Source of the DNA: Chlorops oryzae
Lineage: Eukaryota > Arthropoda > Insecta > Diptera > Chloropidae
DNA: 64,000 nucleotides
Assembly (NCBI GenBank): GCA_020466095.1
Contig: CM035807.1
Coordinates: 29,575,176 to 29,639,175 of the forward strand
Reading direction: 5' to 3'
The notes beneath the pieces were generated by a model. It was not told the origin of the DNA. It made no database searches and saw only the letters and a list, made by a program, of their open reading frames with translations. Both the position numbers and the translations under genes were made by a program. Shown here piece after piece: positions 1-11,482 of the stretch. Every line of letters begins with the position of its first letter. Position 1 is the stretch's first letter.

Positions 1-3000
1 AAACCAAAATTTTCAAAACCCAAAATTCCCGTAGTTTCCGAGATATAAGCATTTGAAATTTTGGCATCCACCTTCTGTTTTTCCTGGTCGCCTGGTGAAT
101 CAGAAGAATTTTGGTATTGAAATCCGCATTTCTTGGGCATATGATTTTCTCGATAACTAAAGTCTTTTTTGAAACTTCGGCGGTAAGTATCAATCTTTTC
201 AGCCTCCATCAACTTTGCAATGAATAAAAATTTAATATTTCCACGGGTAAGGAAAATGCAAAAAGTGCTTCAAATGGGGAAAGCGTGAAATTTTCCAGGA
301 AATTTTCTCCATGGGAATTTTCTTTAGGATCTGAGGAACCATTTAAAAAAAAAAATTTTCAAAAACCCTGTAGGAAATGGCATTTTGAGACAGTTAAACC
401 TGAAAAAGAAACTTTATTCAAAAACATATAACGGCTTTATTTTCCCGCCAAAATGAAAATTCCAAAAAAAACTTCAAAAATAAAAAAAAACCAAAATTTT
501 CAAAACCCGAAAATTCCAGTAGTTTCCAGATATAAGCATTTGAAATTTTGGCATCCACCTTCTGTTTTTCCTGGTCGCCTGGTGAATCAGAAGAATTTTG
601 GTATTGAAATCCGCATTTTTGGGCATATGATTTTCTCGATAACTAAAGTCTTTTTTGAAACTTCGGCGGTAAGTATCAATCTTTTGAGCCTCCATCACAC
701 TTTGCAATGAATAAAAATTTAATATTTCCACGGGTAAGGAAAATGCAAAAAGTGCTTCAAATAGGGGGAAAGCGTGAAATTTTCCAGGAATTTTCTCCAT
801 GGGAATTTTCTTTGGATCTGAGGAACCATTTAGAAAAAAAAAATTTTAAAAAACCCGTAGGAAATGGTTTTGAGACAGTTAAACCTGAAAAAGAAACTTT
901 ATTCAAAACATAAACGGCTTTATTTCCCGCCAAAATGAAAATTCCAAAAAAACTTCAAAAAATAACAAAAAAACCAAAATTTTAAAACCCAAAATTCCAG
1001 TAGTTTCCAGATATAAGCATTTGAAATTTTGGCATCCACCTTCTGTTTTTCCTGGTCGCCTGGTGAATCAGAAGAATTTTGGTATTGAAATCCGCATTTT
1101 TGGGCATATGATTTTCTCGATAACTAAAGTCTTTTTTGAAACTTCGGCGGTAAGTATGTATGCAATCTTTTAGCCTCCATCACACTTTGCAATGAATAAA
1201 ATTTAATATTTCCACGGGTAAGGAAAATGCAAAAAGTGCTTCAAATAGGGGAAAGCGTGAAATTTTCCAGGAATTTTCTCCATGGGAATTTTCTTTAGGA
1301 TCTGAGGAACCATTTAGAAAAAAAAAATTTTCAAAAACCCTGTAGGAAATGGCATTTTGAGACAGTTAAACCTGAAAAAGAAACTTTATTCAATTCATAT
1401 AACGGCTTTATTTTCCCGCCAAAATGAAAATTCCAAAAAAAAAACTTCAAAAAAAACAAAAAAACCAAAATTTTCAAAACCCGAAAATTCCAGTAGTTTC
1501 CGAGATATAAGCATTTGAAATTTTGGCATCCACCTTCTGTTTTTCCTGGTCGCCTGGTGAATCAGAAGAATTTTGGTATTGAAATCCGCATTTCTTGGGC
1601 ATATGATTTTCTCGATAACTAAAGTCTTTTTTGAAACTTCGGCGGTAAGTATGCATCTTTTGAGCCTCCATCACACTTTGCAATGAATAAAAATTTAATA
1701 TTTCCACGGGTAAGGAAAATGCAAAAAGTGCTTCAAATAGGGGGAAAGCGTGAAATTTTCCAGGAATTTTCTCCATGGGAATTTTCTTTAGGATCTGAGG
1801 AACCATTTAGAAAAAAAAAATTTTCAAAAACCCTGTAGGAAATGGCATTTTGAGACAGTTAAACCGAAAAAGAAATTTATTCAAAAACATATAACGGCTT
1901 TATTTTCCCGCAAAAATGAAAATTCCAAAAAAAACTTCAAAAAATAACAAAAAAACCAAAATTTTCAAAACCCGAAAATTCCCAGTAGTTTCCGAGATAT
2001 AAGCATTTGAAATTTTGGCATCCACCTTCTGTTTTTCCTGGTCGCCTGGTGAATCAGAAGAATTTTGGTATTGAAATCCGCATTTCTTGGGCATATGATT
2101 TTCTCGATAACTAAAGTCTTTTTTGAAACTTCGGCGGTAAGTATGCGATCTTTTGAGCCTCCATCACACTTTGCAATGAATAAAAATTTAATATTTCCAC
2201 GGGTAAGGAAAATGCAAAAAGTGCTTCAAATAGGGGGAAAGCGTGAAATTTTCCAGGAATTTTCTCCATGGGAATTTTCTTTAGGATCTGAGGAACCATT
2301 TAAAAAAAAAAAATTTTCAAAACCCTGTAGGAAATGGCATTTTGAGACAGTTAAACCTGAAAAAGAAACTTTATTCAATTCATACAACGGCTTTATTTTC
2401 CCGCCAAAATGAAAATTCCAAAAAAAACTTCAATAAATAACAAAAAAACCAAAATTTTCAAAACCCGAAAATTCTCAGTAGTTTCCAAGATATAAGCATT
2501 TGAAATTTTGGCATCCACCTTCTGTTTTTCCTGGTCGCCTGGTGAATCAGAAGAATTTTGGTATTGAAATCCGCATTTTTGGGCATATGATTTTCTCGAT
2601 AACTAAAGTCTTTTTTGAAACTTCGGCGGTAAGTATTCAATCTTTTGAGCCTCCATCACACTTTGCAATGAATAAAATTTAATATTTCCACGGGTAAGGA
2701 AAATGCAAAAAGTGCTTCAAATAGGGGGAAAGCGTGAAATTTTCCAGGAATTTTCTCCATGGGAATTTTCTTTAGGATCTGAGGAACCATTTAGAAAAAA
2801 AAAATTTTCAAAAACCCTGTAGGAAATGGCATTTTGAGACAGTTAAACCTGAAAAAGAAACTTTATTCAAAAACATAAACGGCTTTATTTTCCCGCCAAA
2901 ATGAAAATTCCAAAAAAACTTCAAAAAATAACAAAAAACCAAAATTTTCAAAACCCCAAAATTTCCCAGTAGTTTCCGAGATATAAGCATTTGAAATTTT

Positions 3001-5690
3001 GGCATCCACCTTCTGTTTTTCCTGGTCGCCTGGTGAATCAGAAGAATTTTGGTATTGAAATCCGCATTTCTTGGGCATATGATTTTCTCGATAACTAAAG
3101 TCTTTTTTGAAACTTCGGCGGTAAGTATGCAATCTTTTGAGCCTCCATCACACTTTGCAATGAATAAAATTTTAATATTTCCACGGGTAAGGAAAATGCA
3201 AAAAGTGCTTCAAATAGGGGGAAAGCGTGAAATTTTCCAGGAATTTTCTCCATGGGAATTTTCTTTAGGATCTGAGGAACCATTTAGAAAAAAAAAATTT
3301 TCAAAAACCCTGTAGGAAATGGCATTTTGAGACAGTTAAACCTGAAAAAGAAACTTTATTCAAAAACATATAACGGCTTTATTTTCCCGCCAAAATGAAA
3401 ATTCCAAAAAAAACTTCAAAAAATAACAAAAAACCAAAATTTTCAAAACCCCAAAATTCCCAGTAGTTTCCGAGATATAAGCATTTGAAATTTTGGCATC
3501 CACCTTCTGTTTTTCCTGGTCGCCTGGTGAATCAGAAGAATTTTGGTATTGAAATCTGCATTTCTTGGGCATATGATTTTCTCGATAACTAAAGTCTTTT
3601 TTGAAACTTCGGCGGTAAGTATGCAATCTTTTCAGCCTCCATCACACTTTGCAATGAATAAAAATTTAATATTTCCACGGGTAAGGAAAATGCAAAAAGT
3701 GCTTCAAATAGGGGGAAAGCGTGAAATTTTCCAGGAATTTTCTCCATGGGAATTTTCTTTAGGATCTGAGGAACCATTTAGAAAAAAAAAATTTTCAAAA
3801 ACCCTGTAGGAAATGGCATTTTGAGACAGTTAAACCTGAAAAAGAAACTTTATTCAAAAACATATAACGGCTTTATTTTCCCGCCAAAATGAAAATTCCA
3901 AAAAAACTTCAAAAAATAACAAAAAAACCAAAATTTTCAAAACCCGAAAATTCCCAGTAGTTTCCGAGATATAAGCATTTGAAATTTTGGCATCCACCTT
4001 CTGTTTTTCCTGGTCGCCTGGTGAATCAGAAGAATTTTGGTATTGAAATCCGCATTTCTTGGGCATATGATTTTCTCGATAACTAAAGTCTTTTTTGAAA
4101 CTTCGGCGGTAAGTATGCAATCTTTTGAGCCTCCATCACACTTTGCAATGAATAAAAATTTAATATTTCCACGGGTAAGGAAAATGCAAAAAGTGCTTCA
4201 AATAGGGGGAAAGCGTGAAATTTTCCAGGAATTTTCTCCATGGGAATTTTCTTTAGGATCTGAGGAACCATTTAGAAAAAAAAAATTTTCAAAAACCCTG
4301 TAGGAAATGGCATTTTGAGACAGTTAAACCTGAAAAAGAAACTTTATTCAAAAACATATAACGGCTTTATTTTCCCGCAAAAATGAAAATTCCAAAAAAA
4401 ACTTCAAAAAATAACAAAAAAACCAAAATTTTCAAAACCCGAAAATTCCCAGTAGTTTCCGAGATATAAGCATTTGAAATTTTGGCATCCACCTTCTGTT
4501 TTTCCTGGTCGCCTGGTGAATCAGAAGAATTTTTGTACTGAAATACGCATTTCTCGGGCATATGATTTTCTCGATAACTAAAGTCTTTTTTGAAACTTCG
4601 ACGGTAAGTATGCATTCTTTTGAGCCTCCAGAGCACTTTGCAATGAATAAATTTTTAATATTTAATTGAGTAAAGAATATGCAAAAAGTGCTTCAAATAC
4701 GGGGAAAACGTGGAATTTTCCAGGAAATTTCTCCATGTGAATTTTCCTTAGGATTTGAGAAACCGTTTAAGATAAAAAAAATTTTAAAAACCCTGTAGGA
4801 AATGTCATTTTAATACAGTTAAACCCGATAAACTTACCTTATTCAAAAAAATATAACGGTTTTATTTTCCCGCCAAAAAAAAAAATTCCAAAAAGACTTA
4901 AAAAAATTACGAAAAAACCAAAATTTTCAAAACCCCAAAATTCTCAGTAGTTTCCGAGATATAACGACTTCAAATTTCGGAATCCACCTTCTGCTTTTCC
5001 TGTTCGCCTGGTGAATCAGAAGAATTTTTGTACTGAAATCCGCATTTCTCGGGCATATGATTTTCTCGATACTAAAGTCTTTTTTGAAACTTCGTCGGTA
5101 AGTATGCATTCTTTTGAGCCTCCAGAGGACTTTGCAATGAATAAATTTTTAATATTTAATTGAGTAAGGAATATGCAAAAAGTGCTTCAAATACGGGGAA
5201 AACGTGGAATTTTCCAGGAAATTTCTCCATGTGAATTTTCCTTAGGATTTGAGCAACCGTTTAAGAAAAAAAAAATTTTTAAACCCTGAAGGAAATGTCA
5301 TTTTGATACAGTTAAACCCGATAAACTTACCTTATTAAAAAAAATATAACGGCTTTATTTTCCCGCAAAAAAAAATTCCACAAAGACTTAAAAAAATTAC
5401 GAAAAAACCAAAATTTTCAAAACCCCAAAATTCTCAGTAGTTTCCGAGATATAACGACTTCAAATTTCGGAATCCACCTTCTGCTTTTCCTGTTCGCCTG
5501 ATGAATCAGAAGAATTTTTGTACTGAAATCCGCATTTCTCGGGCATATGATTTTCTCGATAACTAAAGTCTTTTTTGAAACTTCGACGGAAAGTATGCAA
5601 TCTTTTGAGCCGGCAGAACACTTTGCAATGAATAAATTTTTAGTATTTTTTTCGGTAAGGATAATACTAAAGTTGTTTTAAAAGGGGGAA
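1..5690 (+). repeat. ~490-bp satellite array, 12 direct copies, right edge
   Basis: A unit containing the anchor AGATATAAGCATTTGAAATT recurs at about 41, 528, 1009, 1503, 1995, 2488, 2979, 3473, 3967, 4462, 4957 and 5447, which gives spacings of 481-495 bp. The first nine copies are nearly identical, differing mainly by one-base changes and A/T-run lengths. From about 4527 onward the copies belong to a diverged subtype, for example with TACTGAAAT in place of TATTGAAAT and an ATTTAATTGAGTAA segment. The last copy decays into unrelated AT-rich DNA near 5690. The array continues beyond the left edge of the window. Short ORFs of 60-115 aa recur in several copies on both strands, but they follow from the repeat and are not treated as genes. 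A pericentromeric or heterochromatic satellite is the likely class (inference). Confidence 0.95.
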
Positions 5691-5819
5691 AATAAATAAT
5701 TTAATTGAATATAATTATAAATTAATTAATTTCATATGATTTTGAATTTTTTCCAAACCAATTGTTTTCATATACAGACTTAAGTTGGACACAAACCAAA
5801 AAATTTATAGACAATCTTA

Positions 5820-5985
5820 GCTAGGGCGCAAATTTTTGTTATAGAGATCTAGTCCAGACGCACACTTTTGGTATAGAGATCTAGTCCAGACGCAAACTTT
5901 TGGTATAGAGATCTAGTTGAGACGCAAATTTTTTGGTATAGAGATCTAGTCCAGACGCAAACTTTTGGTATAGAGATGTGGTTCA
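5820..5985 (+). repeat. 32-bp tandem repeat, five copies
   Basis: The word TATAGAGATCTAGT starts at 5840, 5872, 5904 and 5937 and, with GTG for CTA, at 5969, so the period is 32-33 bp. The intervening part reads CCAGACGCAAACTTTTGG with small changes. It lies 130 bp outside the satellite edge and shares no obvious sequence with it. Confidence 0.9.
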
Positions 5986-6750
5986 TATATTAACTCGCTT
6001 AGCTAAGGCGCGATTTTTTTTGTTTTAGGTGGCCACAGTTGCATGTTCTTTGAATCGCTTATTGTTTGTTTGAGAATCCAGTTACTGTCAAGCTGTGTCA
6101 AAAATGGTAATAGTTATCAGCGTTGCCACTGACAAAGTTTTTCTCCTACCAAATATATCTCTTAATCCTACCAAAATCGATTGTAGCCTAGAAAAAATGT
6201 TTCAAGTACAAAATGGCGTTCTATTACCTGCAATCAATATATTTACAAAAAAAAAATCATATTGACAAGGCTAGGCTAATCGTGATATGGCTATGTATGA
6301 ATATATATATACATATTTATATACATATATATGTATATAAGTGTATGTATATATATATACAGCCATGATCACGGAAATAGCACAAAGTGGAAGTTGATTT
6401 TATTTTTGAAATTTTTGCTACATAAAACGTAATAGTTACAACCTTTTCGTTATCCACTGTAGCTTTGGAACATCTAGCTTCTGATGAACTAGATTTTGTA
6501 CCGGTATCACGTTTCATTGTTTTTGTAATTTTTTTTTTTTGTTAAATTAGTATGTTTTTGCTTGCACAGTGAAATAGCACAACCTACTTAAAATAGACTT
6601 AAAATTTTTTCCTTATTCCCAAATTTGTTTCTTTTGTAAATCTTTGTTTTCAAACGTATTGGAAAATAAAATATCTGGAAAATATTTTATGACAGAGAAA
6701 AGGTGAAATTTTTCCACCATCTTTATTGGTACCAAAAAGTCTCTTGAAAT
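5986..6750. other. Noncoding AT-rich interval with a TA/TG microsatellite
   Basis: No supported gene. A run of imperfect ATATAC/GTATAT dinucleotides occupies about 6299-6361. Poly-A and poly-T runs are frequent. The tail just before 6754 is probably more of the transposon that supplies the following fragment, but I cannot read coding sequence in it. Confidence 0.7.
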
Positions 6751-6753
6751 TTA

Positions 6754-6993
6754 GTGAAATGGCCACCTCGATCCCCAGATCTTACACCTTTGGATTTCTT
6801 TTTGTGGGGTAGAATTAAGGAACTCGTCTATTCAGCACCGATACAGTCAAGGCCAGACTTATTTCGTCGTATTATCGAAGCTTTCACAGTGGTAAAGCAA
6901 GAATTGACACATTCAAATTTATGTGATGAAGTCCTAAAAAGAGCGAACTGTTGCATACAAAATTCCGGCCATCAATTTGAAAATTTTTTATAA
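6754..6993 (+). pseudogene. C-terminal fragment of an IS630/Tc1/mariner-type DDE transposase
   Basis: An open stretch of about 79 codons begins with a GTG that directly follows in-frame stops, so there is no proper start and this is the tail of a broken gene. It carries the motif WPPRSPDLTPLDFFLWG, the third catalytic block of the Tc1/mariner superfamily, with D (in PLDFF) where Tc1 proteins have E. The next residues (RIKELVYSAPIQSRPDLFRRI) fit the family's C-terminal region. The first two catalytic aspartates are missing. Many insect genomes carry this family in numerous copies. The fragment cannot encode an active enzyme. Confidence 0.8.
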
Positions 6994-7140
6994 AAATAAA
7001 ACAGGTCTTGTTATACCCAGCGTAAGCGGGGTATATTAGTTTTGTGCGAATCTTGTAACAGGGAGAATTAAGCTCAGGAGATATAGACATATATTATATA
7101 TATAGAAATGATCAGGATCAAAAACTGAATCGATTTAGAC

Positions 7141-7284
7141 ATGTCCATCTGTCCGTCCGTCCGTCCGTCCGTCCGTCTGTCCGTCTGTCCGTCTGTCCGT
7201 CTGTCCGTCTTCCGTCTGTCCGTCTGTCCGTCCGTCTGTCCGTCTGTCCATCCGTCCGTCTGTCCGTCTGTCCGTCCGTCCGTG
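7141..7284 (+). repeat. (GTCC/GTCT)n microsatellite inside mini-me-like copy A
   Basis: About 140 bp of GTCC and GTCT tetramers, with one dropped base near 7210 (GTCTTCCG). The tetramer block is a standard internal part of mini-me-type elements and explains the repetitive ORFs on both strands here. Confidence 0.95.
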
Positions 7285-7771
7285 GTCGGATCTCCTCCGA
7301 AACGGCTGGACCAATCAAGTCGAAATTTGGCACACAGGTATATCGGGATCCGAGTATGATCCTAAGTAAAAATGGAAGACATCCGCCCACTGCCACGCCC
7401 ACAAATGAATATAATGTGTTTTCAGTAAAATGCTCGTAACTTGCGAACCACTCAACACATTCCATTGATATTTGGTGTACTGGTTAACTACGAAAAGGGA
7501 CATATCCTGGATAAAAATGGACGCCGCCCTACGTGAGCCACGCCCACAAATAAGCCCACAAATAAGGTCTTATCGTAACTTGTGAAGTAAAAGGCGTAGA
7601 AGCTTCAAATTCGCAACATAGGTTGGCCAAGGCAAATGAAAGGTGTAGGGAAAAAATTTAAATGGCCCGCCCCCTGCCACGCCCACAAATGAAGATTTTT
7701 CGTAACTTCCGAAGTAAAAGGCGTAGAAGCTTCAAATTCGCAACATAGGTTCACCAAGGCGAATGAAAGGT

Positions 7772-8845
7772 CCCAACAAGCACAATAGGGCGATTCGACC
7801 AGCAGTAAGTCGAATCGACCTATTTAGGTTGAAATTACCCTATCCCTGATCTATTTTCCGGCGTTAAATATGACCTAACTTTAAAGTTCGTTTCGAAGGT
7901 CCAAATTACCTTTTTTCGACCTATTTCATGACTTCAAAGTCGTTTCGACTAACAAGTCGATTTTTGGTCGAAAAGAGGTAAAAATGTCCTATTTTGTGAC
8001 TTAATATTGACTTGACTTTGACTTCCAAATTAGGTAATTTTTCAAGGCAAACCGACCAATTTTTCGACTAAAATTCGACTTTAAAGTCCGTTTGACTTAT
8101 AGGGTGAAATAAGGTCAAAAGTTGACTTATTTTGTTGCAAGCTTCGACTTCAAAGTCGAGCGGACTTGATTTTCGGACTTCATAGTCGGTTTGACTTTAA
8201 AGTCGAAATAGGTCAAAATAGGTCGAGCTCCGCCATGTTTTTCAAATGGCAAATTGAGAACTATTCTTCTGCATATGTTTTTTCTTTAAATCTCATCAAT
8301 GAGAAAGCCCCTTAAAAATGAAGAAGTAGAAGGAACACTTTCACGAAAAATCTCAGCGGGCATATGTTTTTGGGACTTATTGAGCGCAAAATAATTTTTA
8401 ATGAAGTCCATATTTTATTTATTATTTATTTCTTAAGACACACGAAGAAGAAAATCTCTCGTTCATTTCTGCTTTCGAGCAATACGAATGACTGAGTAAG
8501 ATATTATGTATTTATATCTTTCTCTGTTACTCTCTCTCTCACTTTTTTCGTTTCCTTTTACGTTCTATTTCGTTTTACTCATAAGTCCAATTAGGTCGAA
8601 AATTGGTCATTGCGACTTCTTTTCGACTAATATTAGGTAAACGGACTTCTTTTCGCCCTGACTTTGAAGTCGAAATGCCCTATTATGACCTATTATTACC
8701 GCCAATCGACTTCCAATCTATTCCCCACTTACGTCGACTCGACGTCGAATCGACGTAATTTCGACCTATTTAGGTTAGGTCAAGTAAATATTCTGACCTA
8801 ATATAGGTAAGAATTTACCAATTTTCGACTTATTTTGCTACTTGG
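7772..8845. mobile_element. Nested 1.07-kb element made of iterated TCGAC/AAAGTCG words
   Basis: Copy A of the mini-me-like element reads GAATGAAAGGT|..|GGTGTAGG across this insert, where the uninterrupted copy at 53671-54377 has GAATGAAAGGTGTAGG. The insert begins CCCAACAAGCACAATAGGG and ends TTTTGCTACTTGG(G), which gives imperfect terminal inverted repeats. A 2-3 bp flank duplication (GT or GGT) is possible. Inside, short words such as CGACTT, AAAGTCGA, GACTTTAAAGTC and TAGGTCGAAA recur dozens of times on both strands, apart from a ~350-bp central stretch (about 8240-8580) free of them. No ORF is convincing. It is a foldback or MITE-like element of a type I cannot assign. Confidence 0.7.
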
Positions 8846-9214
8846 GGTGTAGGTAAAAATTTTATGTGGCCCACCCACTGCCACGCCCACAAATGAAGAT
8901 TTTTCGTAACTTCCGAAGTAAAAGGCGTAGAAGCTTCAAATTCGCTACATAGGTTCACCAAGGCGAATGAAAGGTGTACGGAAATAATTTTTTTTGCCCT
9001 CCCACTGCCACGCCCACAAATGGAGAAGCAAAACATAGTGCGCTCATAATTTCGGGACGCTGGGTATTTCAAAGTCGGGCTTGACCGACTTTAGCTTTCT
9101 TACTTGTTTATAGCTAGATTCAACTAAATAAAAACAAAAATCAAGATCTTGTTAAATTCCTTTTGTTAAAACTTTTGAGGCTAAACTGCAAAATAAGTAT
9201 GACACACGTAGTAC

Positions 9215-9632
9215 CGTTTTAAAAGGAATTTACTGCAGATTCAGAATAAAATGAGAAAAGTATGTATTAATAGGACATTTTTCATACCAAAATGGCTCTC
9301 AAAGTCAAAAAATTTTTAAAAAATTTTAAAATTATGAATTTGAAGGCTCAAATACCCTTGAAGCTGCAATAAAGTACAAGACTATTTCATACGCCTAGAA
9401 AGAACTGACAATTCTCTGTCGAATTGCATTAAAATTTTTATCTTGGATTTAAACGCTTAGGCGTGAAAATTTTTTTTATGAAACAACTACAAATTTCTTT
9501 CGTTCCCTTATAACTCTTCAGGGGTGCATTTTGGACCCCCTCCCCCTCCCATACAATTTTTTTTTCACAATGACCTTCTCTATCAACCCTATAGAGGAAA
9601 GCACTCAGCTACGGAACACCCTGTAAAATGCA
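9215..9632 (+). repeat. Dispersed repeat R1, copy 1
   Basis: This interval shares blocks, in the same order, with 60640-61995: GTACC..GAATAAAAT, then TTTTCATACCAAAATGGCT, then TAACTC(T/C)TCAGGGGTGCATT, then the end ACGGAACACCCTGTA. The beginning (near TAGTACC) and the end can pair weakly as terminal inverted repeats. No ORF is present. A non-autonomous DNA transposon is the likely class, but I cannot name the family. Confidence 0.65.
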
Positions 9633-9787
9633 GTTTCCCGTTGGATTTAAATTTAATATGAAGTTTTTGCTGTTTGTCAGGTTACACAGGAATTTTCCCT
9701 ATGAAATGCTGATCTGCCTCTGTTAACTTGGTGGCAGCATCCGTTCCCACGAGACAATACTGCCACCAGAAACAGTAATCCAACGCA

Positions 9788-9853
9788 GGTGGTACAGATG
9801 GGATAGCGAGAAATCGTTTCGTGTGAGTAGGGTTCGAATCCCGCCTCCTGTCT
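9788..9853 (+). repeat. tRNA-like sequence with Pol III B box, probable SINE head
   Basis: GGTTCGAATCC at 9831-9841 is a perfect B box and sits in a short T-arm-like hairpin (AGGG TTCGAAT CCC). Upstream, GGTACAGATGGGATAGCGAG resembles a degenerate A box and D arm. The acceptor stem does not pair, so this is not a working tRNA. The GGGATAGCG word also occurs in the tRNA-like sequence at 42255-42350. Confidence 0.5.
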
Positions 9854-10107
9854 CCTAAATCAACTAAGGATAAAAATAATTTTTGTTATTCGATAATGAC
9901 CAAGATTTACAGAAAATAAGATTACGCTTTGCGCAGCTCCGTTATGTTGTTTACAAAAATCAGCTGTATGTGTAATATGACGTCACAGGGCACAATAACA
10001 AAGCAAACCATGAAAACAAACAAATATTTTTTGCTTGTCAAAAAATCTAAAATTCGTTTTTAGTTTTCCCGCGTTTTTGTGTTTAATACATGTTAAGTGC
10101 CTTGTGA

Positions 10108-10207
10108 NNNNNNNNNNNNNNNNNNNNNNNNNNNNNNNNNNNNNNNNNNNNNNNNNNNNNNNNNNNNNNNNNNNNNNNNNNNNNNNNNNNNNNNNNNNNN
10201 NNNNNNN
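10108..10207. other. Assembly gap, 100 N
   Basis: Exactly 100 N, the usual placeholder for a join of unknown size. It hides the left terminal repeat of the Tc1-like element and the end of the LTR that element interrupts. Confidence 0.99.
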
Positions 10208-10397
10208 TGAGTAATGCAAACAAACTGCACTTTTACCTTATACATCTGTTTTGTATGCGCTCATATAATTAAGTCATAGTAGGCATAAGCGGTTAGTTTA
10301 ATATGTGGTGTGAAGCTGTAGGTCAGTTTTTGTTTCAGTACCTGAGTAAGTATTGAAGACAACGTTTAGTTAAATTTTTTTTTTGGTTTGCTGCAAA

Positions 10398-11417
10398 ATG
10401 GGGAAAAATAAGAGTTCCAATCCCAGAGAAAGAGAAATAATATGGGATTGCTTTCAAAAACTGCAAAGCATCGCGGCTGTTTCGAGAGTTCTAAATTTTT
10501 CTCGAGGCAAAATCAATAATACAATTGCACATTATAAAAAAAATTCAACTTTCGAAAAATTGCCCCACAAAAAGCCTCGAAAAACCAATTTAATCGACGA
10601 CAGACTCTTGGTCAGGCTGAGCAAATCGGATCCTTTTCTGACTTCTGTCGAGATAAGAGCTCAGTTGGAGGAGAGTTATGGTCTTAAAACTTCGGCACAA
10701 ACCGTGAGACGTCGCCTGCAAGAAAATTCTTTGAATGGTCGAATCGCACGAAGAAAACCGAACGTTTCAATAAAAAATTTAAAAGCACGCATGACGTTCG
10801 CTAAAGAGCATATTGCAAAAGACTCCAATTTTTGGAAATTGGTGGTTTGGAGTGATGAGTCTAAGTTCAATGTGTTTGGAAATGATGGAAGACCAAACGT
10901 AATGCGTCCACCTTTACAAGAACTCAACCCAAAGTACACGAAGAAGACTGTCAAGCATGGGGGCTCTTCAGTAATGGTATGGGGATGTTTTACGGCATCT
11001 GGCGTTGGCCCTATTGTTAAAATTGACGGGAAAATGAACGGGGAAATGTACAAGAGAATCCTTGACGACAACTTAGATGGTACATATGCTGAAAATTTAC
11101 CACTTGCTTGGATATTTCAGCAAGACAATGACCCAAAGCACTGCTCCAGGATTGTAAAGGAATACATTAAACAGAAAAATATCAAAACCCTTCCATGGCC
11201 CGCACAAAGTCCGGATCTAAACCCGATAGAAAACTTGTGGGGTATTCTTAAGAAATCGGTTGCGTCGAAAAAACCTCGAAATAAAGCCTCCTTATGGGAA
11301 ATTATCAAGGAGGAGTGGTACGCGATTACCCCAGAAGTTTGCCAAGAGCTAGTCTGCTCAATGTACAACAGATGCGCGGAAGTCATACGTCAAAAGGGTT
11401 TTCCAACCAAGTATTGA
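10398..11417 (+). CDS. Tc1-like transposase, apparently intact (339 aa)
   Basis: The enzyme would cut and paste its element at TA sites in the nucleus. The first ATG at 10398 follows a purine-poor leader, and the frame stays open for 339 codons, the normal length for Tc1 transposases. Residues about 8-48 and 66-110 form two helix-turn-helix regions for binding the terminal repeats, with a basic KKPRK linker between them. The catalytic triad is visible: D153 (WSDESKF), D243 (QQDNDPKH) and E278 (SPDLNPIENLW). The 34 residues between the second D and the E define the DD34E Tc1 type. GGSSVMVWGCF near 188-198 is a standard family block. No frameshift or stop is seen, unlike the mariner and gypsy genes in this window. 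Recent activity is possible but not shown. The overlapping minus-strand ORFs are shadows. Confidence 0.92.
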   Translation: MGKNKSSNPREREIIWDCFQKLQSIAAVSRVLNFSRGKINNTIAHYKKNSTFEKLPHKKPRKTNLIDDRLLVRLSKSDPFLTSVEIRAQLEESYGLKTSAQTVRRRLQENSLNGRIARRKPNVSIKNLKARMTFAKEHIAKDSNFWKLVVWSDESKFNVFGNDGRPNVMRPPLQELNPKYTKKTVKHGGSSVMVWGCFTASGVGPIVKIDGKMNGEMYKRILDDNLDGTYAENLPLAWIFQQDNDPKHCSRIVKEYIKQKNIKTLPWPAQSPDLNPIENLWGILKKSVASKKPRNKASLWEIIKEEWYAITPEVCQELVCSMYNRCAEVIRQKGFPTKY

Positions 11418-11482
11418 CAAAGCACTCAGGTATTTTTTTATTGGAAGTGAGTTTTTCTTAGACTAAACAGATTTTTTGCAGG

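Larger units (their letters stand above)
7011..9108 (+). mobile_element. mini-me/DINE-like element, copy A, split by a nested insertion
   Basis: The element starts with TTATACCCAGCGTAAGCGGG, whose ATACCC and GGGTAT words can pair. It continues through a GATCAGGATCAAA block, a (GTCY)n tract and several segments containing CCACGCCCACAAATG. It ends with a small hairpin (AAGTCGG ... CCGACTT) followed by TTAGCTTTCTTACTTGTTT. A second copy at 53671-54377 has the same order and ends, so the boundaries rest on comparison. This layout matches the mini-me/DINE-1 class of dipteran non-autonomous elements, which are related to Helentrons (family knowledge). The copy has internal duplication of the ACGCCCACAAATGAAG segment and is interrupted at 7772-8845. 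There is no coding capacity. Confidence 0.75.

Noticed and set aside
453..5109. Repeated 60-115 aa ORFs on both strands in the first 5 kb
   Set aside because: They follow the ~490-bp unit, shift frame between copies with A/T-run length, and overlap on opposite strands. They are a product of the satellite.
7118..7465. Repetitive Thr/Asp/Arg-rich and Ser/Val/Cys-rich ORFs
   Set aside because: They are translations of the (GTCY)n microsatellite.
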